From NCBI GenBank assembly GCA_963663975.2, contig CAXXRA010000011.1:1-64000 (forward strand): a stretch of DNA of 64,000 bases. The letters run 5' to 3'. Below the pieces are notes generated by a model. The model had not been told where the DNA came from and made no database searches. It saw nothing but the letters and a program-made list of their open reading frames with translations. This stretch comes from JANQRX01 sp963663975 (lineage in GTDB: Bacteria > Pseudomonadota > Alphaproteobacteria > Rhizobiales > Kaistiaceae). Position numbers and translations under genes: made by a program. Each line of letters begins with the position of its first letter. Position 1 is the first letter of the stretch. Below, in pieces: positions 1-11,667 of this stretch.

Positions 1-333
1 AACCTCGCTTCCGACATGCAGCAGCCGGGTCTTTCCACGCGCCGCCAACAACGAGCGGGCAACGTCGCCCGATGTGACCACATCGTCATACGCGTGGCGG
101 GCGACACCGAGTTCGTCAAGCTGCCGAACGATGTATCTGCTGGTGCGCGGCGCCTTGGTAATCAGAACAACGCGGCCTCCGGCCAGCCGGAAGCGACTGA
201 GCGCATCGACCGCCGGCGAACCAGCCTCGGTCCCATTGTGAATCACGCCCCAGACATCACAAAACGCCGCGGCATAGGACGGCGCCAGTTCGGCCAGGCC
301 GGATAACCAGGATGGAGTCGCCGAGTTTCCCAC
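1..333 (-). CDS. HAD-superfamily class IIA hydrolase, 3' part beyond window
   Basis: The first 111 codons are visible; the gene runs off the left edge. The DVWGVIHNG stretch is the HAD motif I of class IIA (TIGR01459-like) phosphatases, with the catalytic Asp, and LITKAPR fits motif II with its Thr. I chose the GTG at 333 because an in-frame TAG lies four codons upstream and the protein aligns from just after it. Substrate is unknown; family members dephosphorylate small sugar or nucleotide phosphates. It is divergent from the regulator starting near 502. Confidence 0.8.
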   Translation of the reverse strand, partial: MGNSATPSWLSGLAELAPSYAAAFCDVWGVIHNGTEAGSPAVDALSRFRLAGGRVVLITKAPRTSRYIVRQLDELGVARHAYDDVVTSGDVARSLLAARGKTRLLHVGSEV

Positions 334-501
334 CGGCCCCGCCTATGGTTTCGGGCCGGACTGGTCAAGTATCCGCGATGTCGCGACAAACCGCGGCCTT
401 CGGTCGACCGGCCGTGCATACCGATTGTTTACCATGTTCCGTGATTGTCGGGACGCGCTCTCGCCTGCTGCCCTGCTGGTACTCCAGCGTCCATACGAGT
501 C

Positions 502-1899
502 ATGCCAAGTACCATAGCATCCCCCTCCCCGATCGGGGTTTTCATTGTCGAAGCCGATCCCGCACAACGGCGGACGCTGTCGGCAATCCTGGGTCGCGAG
601 CGTGGCTTTCGCGTCTCGACCCATGCCGATCGCGCCAGCGCCCGTGACGCCCTCATGGGCGCTGAAAATGGCGTCGTAATTGCCGACCTCGACACCATCG
701 GAGGTATTGGCAGCCTGCGTGACACCGGCGCCGGGCGGTTCCCGCTGATCGCTACCAGCGGCGATGCATCACTCAACACCGCTGTTGCGGCATTGCAGGG
801 CGGAGCGGTGGACTTTCTGCCCAAACCGATCGGCGCGCGGGCGCTGATGGACAAGGTGAAGGCGGCGATTGCCGCCGCTGACGCCGGACGCCCGGCGAAG
901 GGCGCCCAACAAGGCTCCACCCCGACGACCAGCATCGAGTACGATTACGGTGGGTTTGTCGGCCGCTCACCGGTGATGATGGCGACCTACCGGCAGATCG
1001 ATCAGGTTGCGGCCTCGACCGCACCGGTGTTCATCACCGGCGAAAGCGGTACCGGCAAGGAACTTTGCGCCGAGGCCGTGCACCGCCAATCGGGCGCCGC
1101 CGGTCGTCCCTTTGTCGCCATCAATTGCGGCGCCATTCCGGCCGAATTGATGGAAAGCGAGATGTTCGGCCATGTTCGCGGTGCCTTCACCGGCGCCGTT
1201 GGCGAGCGCACCGGCGCGGCCGAGCTGGCCCATGGCGGGACGCTGTTCCTCGACGAGATCGCCGAGATGAGCCTCACCCTGCAAACCAAATTGCTGCGTT
1301 TTCTGGATTCGGGGGAAGTCAGGCGGGTCGGCGGTATGACGACGTCAAAGGTCGATGTACGGATTGTCTGCGCCACCAATCGCGATCCGTACGCTGAGCT
1401 TGAAGCGGGTGGGTTTCGGTTGGATTTGTTCTATCGCCTTTATGTTCTGCCGATACATTTGGCACCGTTGCGTGCCCGCAGCGGCGATGTGCGGCGGCTG
1501 GCGGAGCACATGCGCCGGCGTTTCGTGGCGCAGGAGCGGCGATCGCCAGGCGCCTTCGAGGGCCGCGCGATCGACCTCATGACGTCCTACCCGTGGCCCG
1601 GTAATGTCCGCCAACTCGCCAACGTGGTGCGCAGGATGGTGGCGATGAGCACCGGTGACGTGCTCGGAGCCGAACTCCTGCCAGCGGAAATCGTCGAGTC
1701 TCGGCCTGCCAACATCCCTCCGGCGGACGCCCGGTCGGCGGTGCCGGCGATGGTGGCGCCGATGCACCAGCGCGAACGCGAGATCATCGAGGAGGCGCTT
1801 GCGGCCCATGACGGCAGCGTCACCGGCGCCGCCGCCGCGCTTCAGATCAATCCCTCGACGATCTACCGCAAACGGCGGGCATGGAAGAGCCCAAAATAG
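502..1899 (+). CDS. sigma-54-dependent response regulator (NtrC type)
   Basis: About 465 residues in three parts: an N-terminal receiver domain (about 8-125), a sigma-54 AAA+ domain with Walker A GESGTGKE and the sigma-54 contact loop GAFTGA, and a C-terminal Fis-type helix-turn-helix (GSVTGAAAALQINPSTIYRK). The receiver keeps a candidate phospho-Asp (IADLD) and the Lys (LPKPI), but the usual acidic pair reads VEADP, so one acidic position is Ala and phosphorylation may be weakened. I prefer the ATG at 502, next to where receiver homology begins; an upstream ATG at 445 would add 19 residues unlike the family. No histidine kinase is adjacent, so the stimulus and targets are unknown. Confidence 0.88.
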   Translation: MPSTIASPSPIGVFIVEADPAQRRTLSAILGRERGFRVSTHADRASARDALMGAENGVVIADLDTIGGIGSLRDTGAGRFPLIATSGDASLNTAVAALQGGAVDFLPKPIGARALMDKVKAAIAAADAGRPAKGAQQGSTPTTSIEYDYGGFVGRSPVMMATYRQIDQVAASTAPVFITGESGTGKELCAEAVHRQSGAAGRPFVAINCGAIPAELMESEMFGHVRGAFTGAVGERTGAAELAHGGTLFLDEIAEMSLTLQTKLLRFLDSGEVRRVGGMTTSKVDVRIVCATNRDPYAELEAGGFRLDLFYRLYVLPIHLAPLRARSGDVRRLAEHMRRRFVAQERRSPGAFEGRAIDLMTSYPWPGNVRQLANVVRRMVAMSTGDVLGAELLPAEIVESRPANIPPADARSAVPAMVAPMHQREREIIEEALAAHDGSVTGAAAALQINPSTIYRKRRAWKSPK

Positions 1900-1971
1900 A
1901 ACCAGGACACTTGCGCCGGACCGACGGGCAGCCGATCATGCCGGGAGCACGACAGGCAACGGGAATGACCG

Positions 1972-2559
1972 ATGAGGACAGGATTTGACCTGCACGGCGC
2001 GGCGGTGGTTGGGGCCGCCTTGGCGATTTTGGGTGCGCCCGAGGTCCAGGGCGGAGAGATTGCGGAGGGCGCGCTGCGGGCGGAGCAGCTGATCGCCGAA
2101 CCGAGGCCCGCGGACGCGCTGAGCGAACTGGATGGCGTCGTCGAGGCCGTCTGGCGGGAGATACCGCTGCAATTTCGAACGGCGGCCTTCGCCGAGACGG
2201 GATCGGTCGAGGCATATGGAAAGTACCAGCCGCGCGAGGGCGTCTTTTGTTCGGGCGACACCCTGACCGTCTATGTCGAGCCCGTGGGCTACGGATTTTT
2301 CGTGACCGGGGCGACGATGGCGATTGACCTCGCGGCGGGGATAGAGATCCGGTCGCCGGGCGGTATCGTTTTCGCTCGGGCGCAGGAATTCGGCCGACTG
2401 GAATGGACAGGCCGCGCCCGCAGCCGGGAAATTCACGGTGACATCTCGGTGACATTGCCGGACTTGAAGCCAGGAGATTACGAGATCTTCGTGACTCTGA
2501 CGGACGAGGCTACCGGCAAGGCCGCCCAGGCCGCGTTGCCGTTCGCGATCAGCGAGTAG
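1972..2559 (+). CDS. hypothetical secreted protein
   Basis: 195 residues with a weak N-terminal hydrophobic segment (about 8-24, ending near APEVQGG) that could be a signal peptide. The rest is soluble, beta-rich looking (residues 80-190) and ends in a Thr/Ala-rich strand. I do not recognise the family. The SLPDLKPGDYEIFVTLTDE-like C-terminal region resembles an immunoglobulin-like fold, which is only an impression. It lies between the sigma-54 regulator and groES and has no visible partner. Codon use matches the neighbours. Confidence 0.6.
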   Translation: MRTGFDLHGAAVVGAALAILGAPEVQGGEIAEGALRAEQLIAEPRPADALSELDGVVEAVWREIPLQFRTAAFAETGSVEAYGKYQPREGVFCSGDTLTVYVEPVGYGFFVTGATMAIDLAAGIEIRSPGGIVFARAQEFGRLEWTGRARSREIHGDISVTLPDLKPGDYEIFVTLTDEATGKAAQAALPFAISE

Positions 2560-2644
2560 CGGCGGCCGCCCCGAGCCGTAACTCGCGGTCTTTCCTGCCG
2601 ACCGGGAAACATCGTGAGAACGGGCGTTTTCTTCGCTCGAACGC

Positions 2645-2673
2645 TTGACACCGGGCGCCAGCGTGCCTACATC
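2645..2673 (+). promoter_or_regulatory. sigma-70-type promoter of groESL
   Basis: TTGACA at 2645-2650 and TACATC at 2668-2673 are separated by 17 bp and lie just upstream of the CIRCE element. The -35 is perfect and the -10 keeps the TA start. CIRCE begins 12 bp after the -10, so repressor binding would cover the transcription start. Confidence 0.7.
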
Positions 2674-2684
2674 CGCGGCGCTTG

Positions 2685-2711
2685 TTAGCACTCGTACCAG
2701 TCGAGTGCTAA
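2685..2711. promoter_or_regulatory. CIRCE operator (HrcA binding site)
   Basis: A perfect inverted repeat TTAGCACTC, 9-bp spacer, GAGTGCTAA matches the CIRCE consensus. It lies 49 bp upstream of the groES ATG. By established knowledge HrcA, whose folding depends on GroEL, represses groESL here, so groESL is heat-inducible. Confidence 0.95.
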
Positions 2712-2760
2712 TCGAGGATTTCAGGCGATCAGAGATCGCACCGCTCAAGAGGAAGACAAC

Positions 2761-3075
2761 ATGAAATTCCGCCCCTTGCACGACCGGGTGGTCGTGCGAC
2801 GTATCGATTCCGAAGGCAAGAGCGCCGGCGGCATCATCATTCCCGATACCGCGCAAGAGAAGCCCCAGGAGGGTGAAATCATCGCCGTGGGTCCCGGAGC
2901 CCGCGACGAGACCGGCAAATTGGCCCCGCTCGACGTCAAGGCCGGCGATCGGATCCTGTTCGGCAAATGGTCGGGCACCGAGGTCAAGATCGATGGCGAA
3001 GACCTTCTCATCATGAAGGAATCCGACGTCATGGGTGTGATCGAGGGTCGACCCGCACGCCGCAAGGCCGCCTAG
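2761..3075 (+). CDS. groES: co-chaperonin GroES
   Basis: 104 residues. It opens with the family signature FRPLHDRVVVRRIDSE; the mobile loop SAGGIIIPDTAQEKP that docks on GroEL is intact. It caps the GroEL ring in the cytoplasm during ATP-driven folding. The C-terminal tail ARRKAA is slightly longer than in E. coli GroES. It is cotranscribed with groEL 43 bp downstream under the CIRCE-controlled promoter. Confidence 0.98.
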   Translation: MKFRPLHDRVVVRRIDSEGKSAGGIIIPDTAQEKPQEGEIIAVGPGARDETGKLAPLDVKAGDRILFGKWSGTEVKIDGEDLLIMKESDVMGVIEGRPARRKAA

Positions 3076-3118
3076 GCCCCTTTTCCATTCCGAAACCAAA
3101 CCCAACAGGACAACAGCA

Positions 3119-4759
<1,641 letters not shown>

Positions 4760-4785
4760 GTCCACCCACCACAAACGAATACCGA

Positions 4786-4815
4786 AAGGCCGCCATTTGG
4801 CGGCCTTATCTTTTT
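4786..4815 (+). terminator. rho-independent terminator after groEL
   Basis: A perfect 9-bp stem AAGGCCGCC / GGCGGCCTT with a 4-nt ATTT loop (4786-4807) is followed by ATCTTTTT. It lies 27 bp after the groEL stop and before the converging crystallin-like gene. Confidence 0.9.
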
Positions 4816-4833
4816 GGAGTTCGAAGCCCTGGA

Positions 4834-6375
<1,542 letters not shown>

Positions 6376-6395
6376 GGTCAGTATCGAGAGCTGAA

Positions 6396-7688
6396 GGGCA
6401 CCTCTAAAAATCCCTGTTCCGAGCCTTGATCGGTTATAATCCGGACGGTTTGGCGCGTAGATGTGGGGAACCGACCATGGGCCAAATGGGCTTTTTCGAC
6501 ATCGCGAATCGGTATGCCGGCCTGGACGCCAAGAACGATCCTTTGGCGAGGATCGACGCGGTGGTTCCGTGGGAGAATTTCCGTGCCCGCCTGGAGGCGA
6601 TCTGGCGCAAGCCGGCCGAGGAACGGAAGTCGCCGGCGGGGCGAAAGCCCTGGGACGCGGTGGCGATGTTCAAGGCGATCGTTCTCTGCGAGCTTTACAA
6701 TCTCTCGGACGACCAAGTGGAGTACCAGCTTCGCGACCGCCTCTCGTTCATGCGGTTCGTAGGGTTCGGTCTTGAGGACAAGGTCCCCGACGCCAAGACG
6801 GTGTGGCTCTACCGGGAACAGTTGGCGCGGGCGGGCATGGTCGAGGCGTTGTTCGAGGACTTCGACGGCTATCTGGAGAAGCAGGGCTACCTGGCGATGG
6901 GCGGCCAGATCATCGACGCGTCGATCGTACCGGTCCCCAAGCAGCGCAACAGCCGTGACGGCAACGCGCGGATCAAGGATGGCGAGACGCCGGAGCGCTG
7001 GAAGGACCAGCCGGCCAAGCGGTCGCAGAAGGACACGGACGCACGGTGGACAAAGAAACATGGCAAGAGCCACTACGGTTACAAGAACCATGTCACCGTG
7101 GACCGCCGGCACAAGCTGGTGCGGCGTTACCAGGTGACCGACGCGGCGGTGCACGACAGCCAGGTCGTGGAGGACATCCTTGATCCGGACAACACGGCCT
7201 CGGACGTGTGGGCGGACAGCGCCTATCGGTCGGCGGAGATCGAGGCGAAGCTGAAGGAGAAGGGCCTGAACAGCCGCATCCACCGCAAGGGGCATCGCGA
7301 CAAGCCGCTGAGCGAGCGGGAGAAGCGGGGCAACAAGGCCCGTTCGAAGGTGCGGGCGCGCGTCGAGCACGTGTTCGGGGCCCAGAGCAACGACATGGGC
7401 GGGACGCTGGTGCGCAGTATCGGGCTGGTACGGGCGAGGGCGCGGATCGGGCTGAAGAACCTCGCCTACAACATGCGCCGCCTGGTGCAGCTGGAGCGTC
7501 TCGCCGCGGCGGCGCCAACGTGATGGTCATCAGGGGAGAAGTCTGCCTGGAGCCCCCATTGACAGGGAAACAGACCCCCCGGGGAGCCGGAGAAGGCCGA
7601 AAACCCAGACGCCAACCCCGCTCATGACCCGCGAGATCCGCACAACCTGTCGAGTTTCACGTCAGTCGCATTATTTTTCGAGGTGCCC
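6396..7688 (+). mobile_element. IS5-family insertion sequence, copy 1
   Basis: 1293 bp bounded by GGGCACCTC inverted repeats (left GGGCACCTCTAAAAAT, right complement GGGCACCTCGAAAAAT). Copies 2 and 3 are nearly identical. Unlike them, this copy has no target duplication: the left flank is TGAA and the right flank TCAA. It cuts the signal-peptide region of the crystallin-like gene on its left. Confidence 0.92.
6477..7523 (+). CDS. IS5-family transposase, copy 1
   Basis: 348 residues from the ATG at 6477. I reject the longer upstream reading because the IS promoter-like TATAAT (6435-6440) falls inside it. DDE candidates are Asp in IIDASIVPVP, Asp in WADSAYRS and Glu in RARVEHVFG. It differs from copies 2 and 3 at three residues (G for D in SRDG, R for G in PERWKD, T for N in HVTVDRR), so it is the most diverged of the three. 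It looks intact. Confidence 0.93.
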   Translation: MGQMGFFDIANRYAGLDAKNDPLARIDAVVPWENFRARLEAIWRKPAEERKSPAGRKPWDAVAMFKAIVLCELYNLSDDQVEYQLRDRLSFMRFVGFGLEDKVPDAKTVWLYREQLARAGMVEALFEDFDGYLEKQGYLAMGGQIIDASIVPVPKQRNSRDGNARIKDGETPERWKDQPAKRSQKDTDARWTKKHGKSHYGYKNHVTVDRRHKLVRRYQVTDAAVHDSQVVEDILDPDNTASDVWADSAYRSAEIEAKLKEKGLNSRIHRKGHRDKPLSEREKRGNKARSKVRARVEHVFGAQSNDMGGTLVRSIGLVRARARIGLKNLAYNMRRLVQLERLAAAAPT

Positions 7689-7836
7689 TCAAGCGTACGA
7701 TCAAGGAGGCGCTCGAGCTTCGCGGCTTGAACGACTTCGCCGAGCTGGCGGCCTACCGCCTGACAACATCAGACGGTCAAGACCCGACAGCTCGCCAGGC
7801 ACCGATTGTCCGACCAAGTCTTAGCTTCTACACGCG
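7689..7836 (+). pseudogene. unidentified coding remnant right of IS copy 1
   Basis: The first bases after the IS read in frame as LKRTIKEALELRGLNDFAELAAYRL, which looks like a real protein fragment, but I cannot name its family. It is unrelated to the crystallin gene on the other side of the IS, so the two flanks were probably not neighbours originally. Nothing else is visible before the isomerase pseudogene at 7837. Confidence 0.35.
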
Positions 7837-8845
7837 TCAGGCCCTCTTGCCAAATACCTCCTGGAACTCCCCGCCAGCACGATCAACCGAGATAGAACGA
7901 AGATATCGAGCAGCCTCGCTGACTGCTGCCTCTCGAGACATATGTGCGTCGTCCCACTCCACTGACAAGGGGCCCATGTAGCCGATACCATTCAGGGTTC
8001 GAATTAAATCCTCCCACTTGACATCGCCGTGACCCACACTGGCGAAATCCCAGCCGCGCTTCAGGTCTCCGAAATCCATCATGCCTGAGAGGATCCCGTT
8101 GCGCCCGTTCAGGCGTCGAGTGCATTCTTTAACGTGCACGTGGTAGATTCGGTCGGAGAAGTCCTGCAGGTACCCATGCAGGTCGATAAACTGCCAATAG
8201 AGGTGACCGGGGTCAAAGTTGATGCCGAAGCCGGGACGACGCCCCATCGCAGACAACGTCTGCTCGGTCGACCAGTAGTCGAAAGCAATCTGGCCGGGGT
8301 GTACTTCCAACGCAAAGCGAACGCCAAGCTTTTCATATTCGTCAATAATCGGCACCCAACGGTCAACGAACTCACGAAATCCGGCCTCGATGTCACCTGC
8401 CTTTACCGGTGGAAAGCCCGCAATCATGTGCCAATGGGGCGATCCGCTAAACCCCACAATTGTCCTAATGCCAGCGTTCTTGGCGGCATGGCCTAGCTCG
8501 ATCATCGCGTCCCGGGCGCGGGGTGCGCACGCCCTCAGCGTTTCCATCACCCCATACAGCGGCCGGCAGAACAGCCCGGTGTCGATCGTCGATAATGCCA
8601 TCGGCGACTGCTTGGCCAATGAGGTGGGCAGATACCGCAACCATCGTCAGGCGATTTCTCTCGAAGAGAGATTGAAGTTCGCGGACATATCCATCTTGGG
8701 TTGCAGCGCGAGCCGAGTCGAAATGCCCGCCCCAGGTCGCGAGTTCCAGGCCGTCGTAACCCCACTCCGCGGCACGCTCTACCAAACGGTCCAAGGGAAC
8801 GTCGGCCCACTGCCCGGTAAAGAATGCTATTTTTCGCGGCATCAT
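7837..8845 (-). pseudogene. sugar phosphate isomerase/epimerase (TIM barrel), frameshifted
   Basis: The N-terminal part (start 8845 or 8842, preceded by GGAG) reads MPRKIAFFTGQWADVPLD through LPAAVWGDG in one frame. The remainder, from ARDAMIELGHAAKNAGIR to the end at 7837, continues in a second frame. The break lies near 8510-8530, in a GC-rich run containing CCCCGCGCCCGGG. The family is xylose-isomerase-like TIM barrels; the metal-site segments EVHPGQIAFDY, NFDPGHLYWQ and HVHVKEC are present. Joined, the two parts give an ordinary length of about 335 residues. Either the gene has decayed recently or the sequence has a one-base error. Confidence 0.8.
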
Positions 8846-8935
8846 TATGACTCCTATGACCGAGCTATATAATTCTTTGCCCCAAGAAATTCGATGGGTC
8901 AACCGAGGGTGGCTCGGCCGTGCGATTCTGGGGGC

Positions 8936-9000
8936 ATGGCCCAGACCGTCTGTGTGATTCTCGGAGCCGATGATCGCGTGCGACTGGCGGCGCGAGACGG
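8936..9000 (+). pseudogene. IS630-family transposase N-terminal remnant
   Basis: About 20 residues (MAQTVCVILGADDRVRLAA) match the usual start of IS630-family transposases; homology then stops. The rest of 8890-9280 holds no gene; its right part looks like the leader of the IS91-type recombinase that follows. Confidence 0.4.
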
Positions 9001-9281
9001 CATAAACAGCGGCAAGCGAGGTTTAGCTGCGTCTGCCGAACGCGGGCGTGGCGGAATCGACTTGCCGCCGCATCATCGCGCGTGTGGGTCTTGGTTCCAT
9101 ATTGCGGAAGTCGACTTCCGAAATGGGTCACGGAACGAACCCGCTCTCGCGGGAGGGTGCGGGCATCAAGGTTGGCGGGAACGCCGGAAGCATGTGTGAC
9201 GGGATGAACGGTTTGGGGTGACGGGGCGGCCATCGGCCGTTGAGCATGAAGGGTCAACCTTCAGCTTGAGAGGACCATCCT

Positions 9282-9597
9282 ATGACCATCCATTCTTCGC
9301 ATCCACCTGCAAGCGCACTGCGCCGACGCATGATCGAGGACATGACCGTGCGTGGCTTTGTCGCCAAGACGCGGCACAACTATGTCTGTCACATGCGAGC
9401 GTTTTCGGCCTTCATCGGCCGCTCACCGGATACCGCGACCGGCGAGGATGTGCGCCGCTTTCAGCTCCACCAGAGCGAGGCCGGCGTGAGCGTACCGACC
9501 CGCAACGGCGCGGTCTCGGCGCTGCGCTTCTTCTTTACCGTGACGCTCGACCGGCCCGACCTCGCCCGGCGTCTGACGGTCGTGCGCCGGCCGCGAA
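9282..9597 (+). pseudogene. IS91-associated tyrosine recombinase, N-terminal fragment
   Basis: About 105 residues of the N-terminal core-binding (SAM-like) domain of the phage-integrase-type protein that accompanies IS91 elements: RRRMIEDMTVRGFVAKTRHNY through SALRFFFTVTL and LTVVRRP. The sequence breaks off near 9597, before the catalytic domain, and runs into an unrelated antisense SRPBCC gene. All catalytic residues are missing. No IS91 tnpA is present. Confidence 0.75.
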
Positions 9598-9849
9598 GGC
9601 AAATGGTTTGCGGCAGCAAAGTCGGCCAGACTGTTCGATGAAGCTATCGAACTTGCGAATCGCTCGCCTCGAGGTGCCGTTGTGGAAATTGACGCGCCGT
9701 TTCGATCCCTTTCCGTCTTCGCCGTCTGTAAGCGCATCCACGGATCTTACCATCGGCGCGAACTCGTCAATATGCATGAAGCGGCCGATCACCGCCCATA
9801 CGGCGTCCGGCGCGGCGCCGATATCGAGGGTTCGTTCGTGGTGTATCAT
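9598..9849 (-). pseudogene. SRPBCC (polyketide cyclase/START-like) N-terminal fragment
   Basis: Begins with an ATG at 9849 and reads HERTLDIGAAPDAVWAVIGR and FMHIDEFAPMVRSVDALTDG, the N-terminal strand and helix of SRPBCC lipid-binding-fold proteins. It ends near 9600 at the junction with the recombinase fragment, so about half of a normal 140-150-residue protein is left. A C-terminal SRPBCC fragment also occurs at 52230-52415. Confidence 0.6.
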
Positions 9850-9888
9850 TTTGTGTGTCCTGGCCGAGGTTCGGAGTTTATCGGATGC

Positions 9889-9912
9889 CTACTGACAGCT
9901 CCCTGTCAGTAG
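9889..9912. promoter_or_regulatory. perfect 10-bp palindrome upstream of the SRPBCC fragment
   Basis: CTACTGACAG, CTCC, CTGTCAGTAG form a perfect inverted repeat 40 bp upstream of the SRPBCC start. Without a T-tract it is more like a TetR-type operator than a terminator. The right arm abuts the IS3 remnant, so it could instead be part of a mobile-element end. Confidence 0.35.
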
Positions 9913-10098
9913 AACTCGTGATCAGCCCCGGTTGATTGGTGTTGGTTGATGGCGGGCATTTGGTCCATTGGGACTGAGGTTTCCGGTGCTGGTGGGCGGT
10001 ATCTTAGAACGCTGTGAGGCCGGACAGTATTGTAGTGGGCACGCCAGGCTTCGATGATGATCTGGGCTTCCCGAAGGGCGCCACGGAGAATCCGGCAA
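9906..10098 (-). pseudogene. IS3-family OrfB C-terminal remnant
   Basis: About 60 residues: LREAQIIIEAWRAHYNT, VRPHSVLRYRPPAPE and PMDQMPA match the C-terminus of an IS3-group integrase-type transposase. The catalytic part is absent. Between here and 10211 there is AT-rich sequence with no gene I can identify. Confidence 0.7.
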
Positions 10099-10211
10099 TA
10101 TTTGTAACTATTTGATATTGCGCGATTATTTACCTGAGCGCACGAAAATCCGTGTGGCGCATAATATACAAAACGGGAACGAATAAATCCAATGATTTCA
10201 ATAAGATATGA

Positions 10212-10256
10212 TGGTGCCAGGGGCGGAATTGAACCACCGACACGCGGATTTTCAGT
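10212..10256. repeat. tRNA-Phe 3'-end duplication, distal attachment site
   Basis: 45 bp identical, apart from one missing C, to 17074-17119, the 3' half of the tRNA-Phe gene including the CCA complement. It stops right after the anticodon loop, so it is not a tRNA gene. It is the direct repeat expected at the far end of an element integrated into the tRNA 3' end. Confidence 0.85.
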
Positions 10257-10376
10257 TCTCGGCATGGGAAATCACGCAGACTCCCACCTTATCTTCCTGT
10301 CGCCTAAGCCGTTCAATAACCTGAGATACCTGCATCCCGGTCCGTCATGCGAGTTCCTGCCGAAACCCGCAAACCC

Positions 10377-10395
10377 GGTACCATAGCGGTACCAT
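10377..10395. repeat. GGTACC motif pair, left end of island
   Basis: GGTACCATAGCGGTACCAT, about 120 bp inside the left attachment repeat. The same arrangement with a different 3-nt centre occurs at 16985-17003 near the right end. It could be an integrase or excisionase arm-type site. Confidence 0.4.
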
Positions 10396-10419
10396 TGGTC
10401 CACCCCGATGTTTGGGGCA

Positions 10420-10575
10420 GCGATCAAGCGGACGCGGCTGTCGTGCCGCTCGTTCGCCACTAATGCCGTTCGACTTCAGCTCAACGCGCTCGCTTACAAT
10501 CTTGGCAACTTTCTCCGCAAGTTGGCGATGCCGGAACCGATCAAAAACTGGTCTGGGGAGTGCGGGTTGTGCGTT
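10420..10575 (+). pseudogene. IS1380-family transposase fragment
   Basis: The reading RSFATNAVRLQLNALAYNLG, NFLRKLAMPEPIKNWS matches the C-terminal third of IS1380-family transposases. Both sides are lost. It is a remnant only. Confidence 0.55.
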
Positions 10576-10696
10576 GTCGCACTGCAACAACGCTCGATTC
10601 GCCCCGACCGATCGCTCCGCTTTGGATGGAATGATGTCATGAAAGACGCCACCGCCAGACCGGTACGCGATCGCCCGCGCGGGGGCGGGCACGACG

Positions 10697-11188
10697 CTAC
10701 GGCATCGCCGAGGAATGGTGCTGGGCGATCAGCCACCGACCGTCCACGCTCACCAGCGCGAAGCTGTAGCGATGCTCGACCTGGAGGCGTTCTCCGTCGG
10801 GAAGCGTGACGGCGAATTCGTACGTGCCCGTGCTGGTCGCGAACGCGCCTTCTCCGTAAATGCGGACCTGCGGATCGTGGAACACCACGCTGCGATCGGT
10901 GAAGTTGCCGAACTGCGCCGCAAAATATGGCGCGAACTCTTGCGGACCGAAGAAGGGCTGCCGCCCACCGGTTCCCCAGAAGACGGCATCGGGCGTGTAG
11001 AGTGCGACCATCGGGGTGGCGTCCGCCGCCGAACCGTACGTCGCGGCCCACTCGTTCATGGCGGCGAGCACATCGTCCTCCGGTGCCGCGTGGGCCGCGT
11101 TTGTCAACGTTGCCAACAAGCCGGCGAGCATCATCGCCCGACCCGTTTTCGCGCCCGATTCCACCAATGCGTCATGGAGACCTCCCAT
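10697..11188 (-). CDS. secreted SnoaL/NTF2-like (DUF4440-type) protein
   Basis: About 163 residues. The cone-shaped NTF2-like domain is visible from PEDDVLAAMNEWAATYG to the C-terminal WLIAQHHSSAMP; SgcJ/EcaC-type proteins have this layout. A signal peptide core MMLAGLLATLTNAAHA precedes it. The start is uncertain: the best ribosome-binding context (GGGAGGTCTCC-ATG) opens a different frame encoding MTHWWNRARKRVGR, a good signal-peptide n-region, which then stops. A one-base shift could join the two, so the gene may be slightly broken. Function of the domain here is unknown. Confidence 0.65.
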   Translation of the reverse strand: MGGLHDALVESGAKTGRAMMLAGLLATLTNAAHAAPEDDVLAAMNEWAATYGSAADATPMVALYTPDAVFWGTGGRQPFFGPQEFAPYFAAQFGNFTDRSVVFHDPQVRIYGEGAFATSTGTYEFAVTLPDGERLQVEHRYSFALVSVDGRWLIAQHHSSAMP

Positions 11189-11344
11189 TTGCGCTTCGCC
11201 GTGCCCGCCCCGCACACCCAAGTATGCACGTTTCCCGCGCGATGACAGGCCTATCGGAACGTATTCGGAAAAAAAGCGCGGCAGGGTGCAGTGCCCCTCG
11301 CCGCTCCCGGCGGTCGCGCTTCCGCCTCGGCGGGCGGGCGCCGG

Positions 11345-11647
11345 CTACGGGTCGCAGTCGACGACGACGCAGCTTCCGGGCGACGCGCCAGCGCTCATGA
11401 TCTGGCAGCGGACGAGCGCGCGCGCTTCCGTGCTCAGCTTCAATAGGCCGATCGCCGTGTAGGTGGCGCCGCTAGCGTTCTTCGCCGTGCACGTCCAGGC
11501 GAACGCCGGGTCGGTCAGAGAAACCCTCTGGCGTGGGCCGGCATCGGTCCGCGCTGGGACGTCGTGTATCCTGGAGCGGCACTCGCCTGCAACGACCAGC
11601 GGCGGCCCGGCGGCGCGAAGGGCAACACCAGGTGCCTGAATTGCCAA
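11345..11647 (-). CDS. possible small Cys-containing protein
   Basis: Up to 100 residues. The C-terminal half (FAWTCTAKNASGATYTAIG, ending SCVVVDCDP) looks like a small exported domain with four Cys, but the N-terminal half lacks a convincing signal peptide and may be out of frame. No family recognised. It lies in line with other small secreted genes of the island. Confidence 0.35.
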   Translation of the reverse strand: MAIQAPGVALRAAGPPLVVAGECRSRIHDVPARTDAGPRQRVSLTDPAFAWTCTAKNASGATYTAIGLLKLSTEARALVRCQIMSAGASPGSCVVVDCDP

Positions 11648-11667
11648 CGTCTGGCCAATGAAAACCG

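Noticed and set aside
10212..10256. A second tRNA-Phe gene
   Set aside because: Only the 3' half is present; the D-arm and acceptor 5' strand are missing. It is an attachment repeat.
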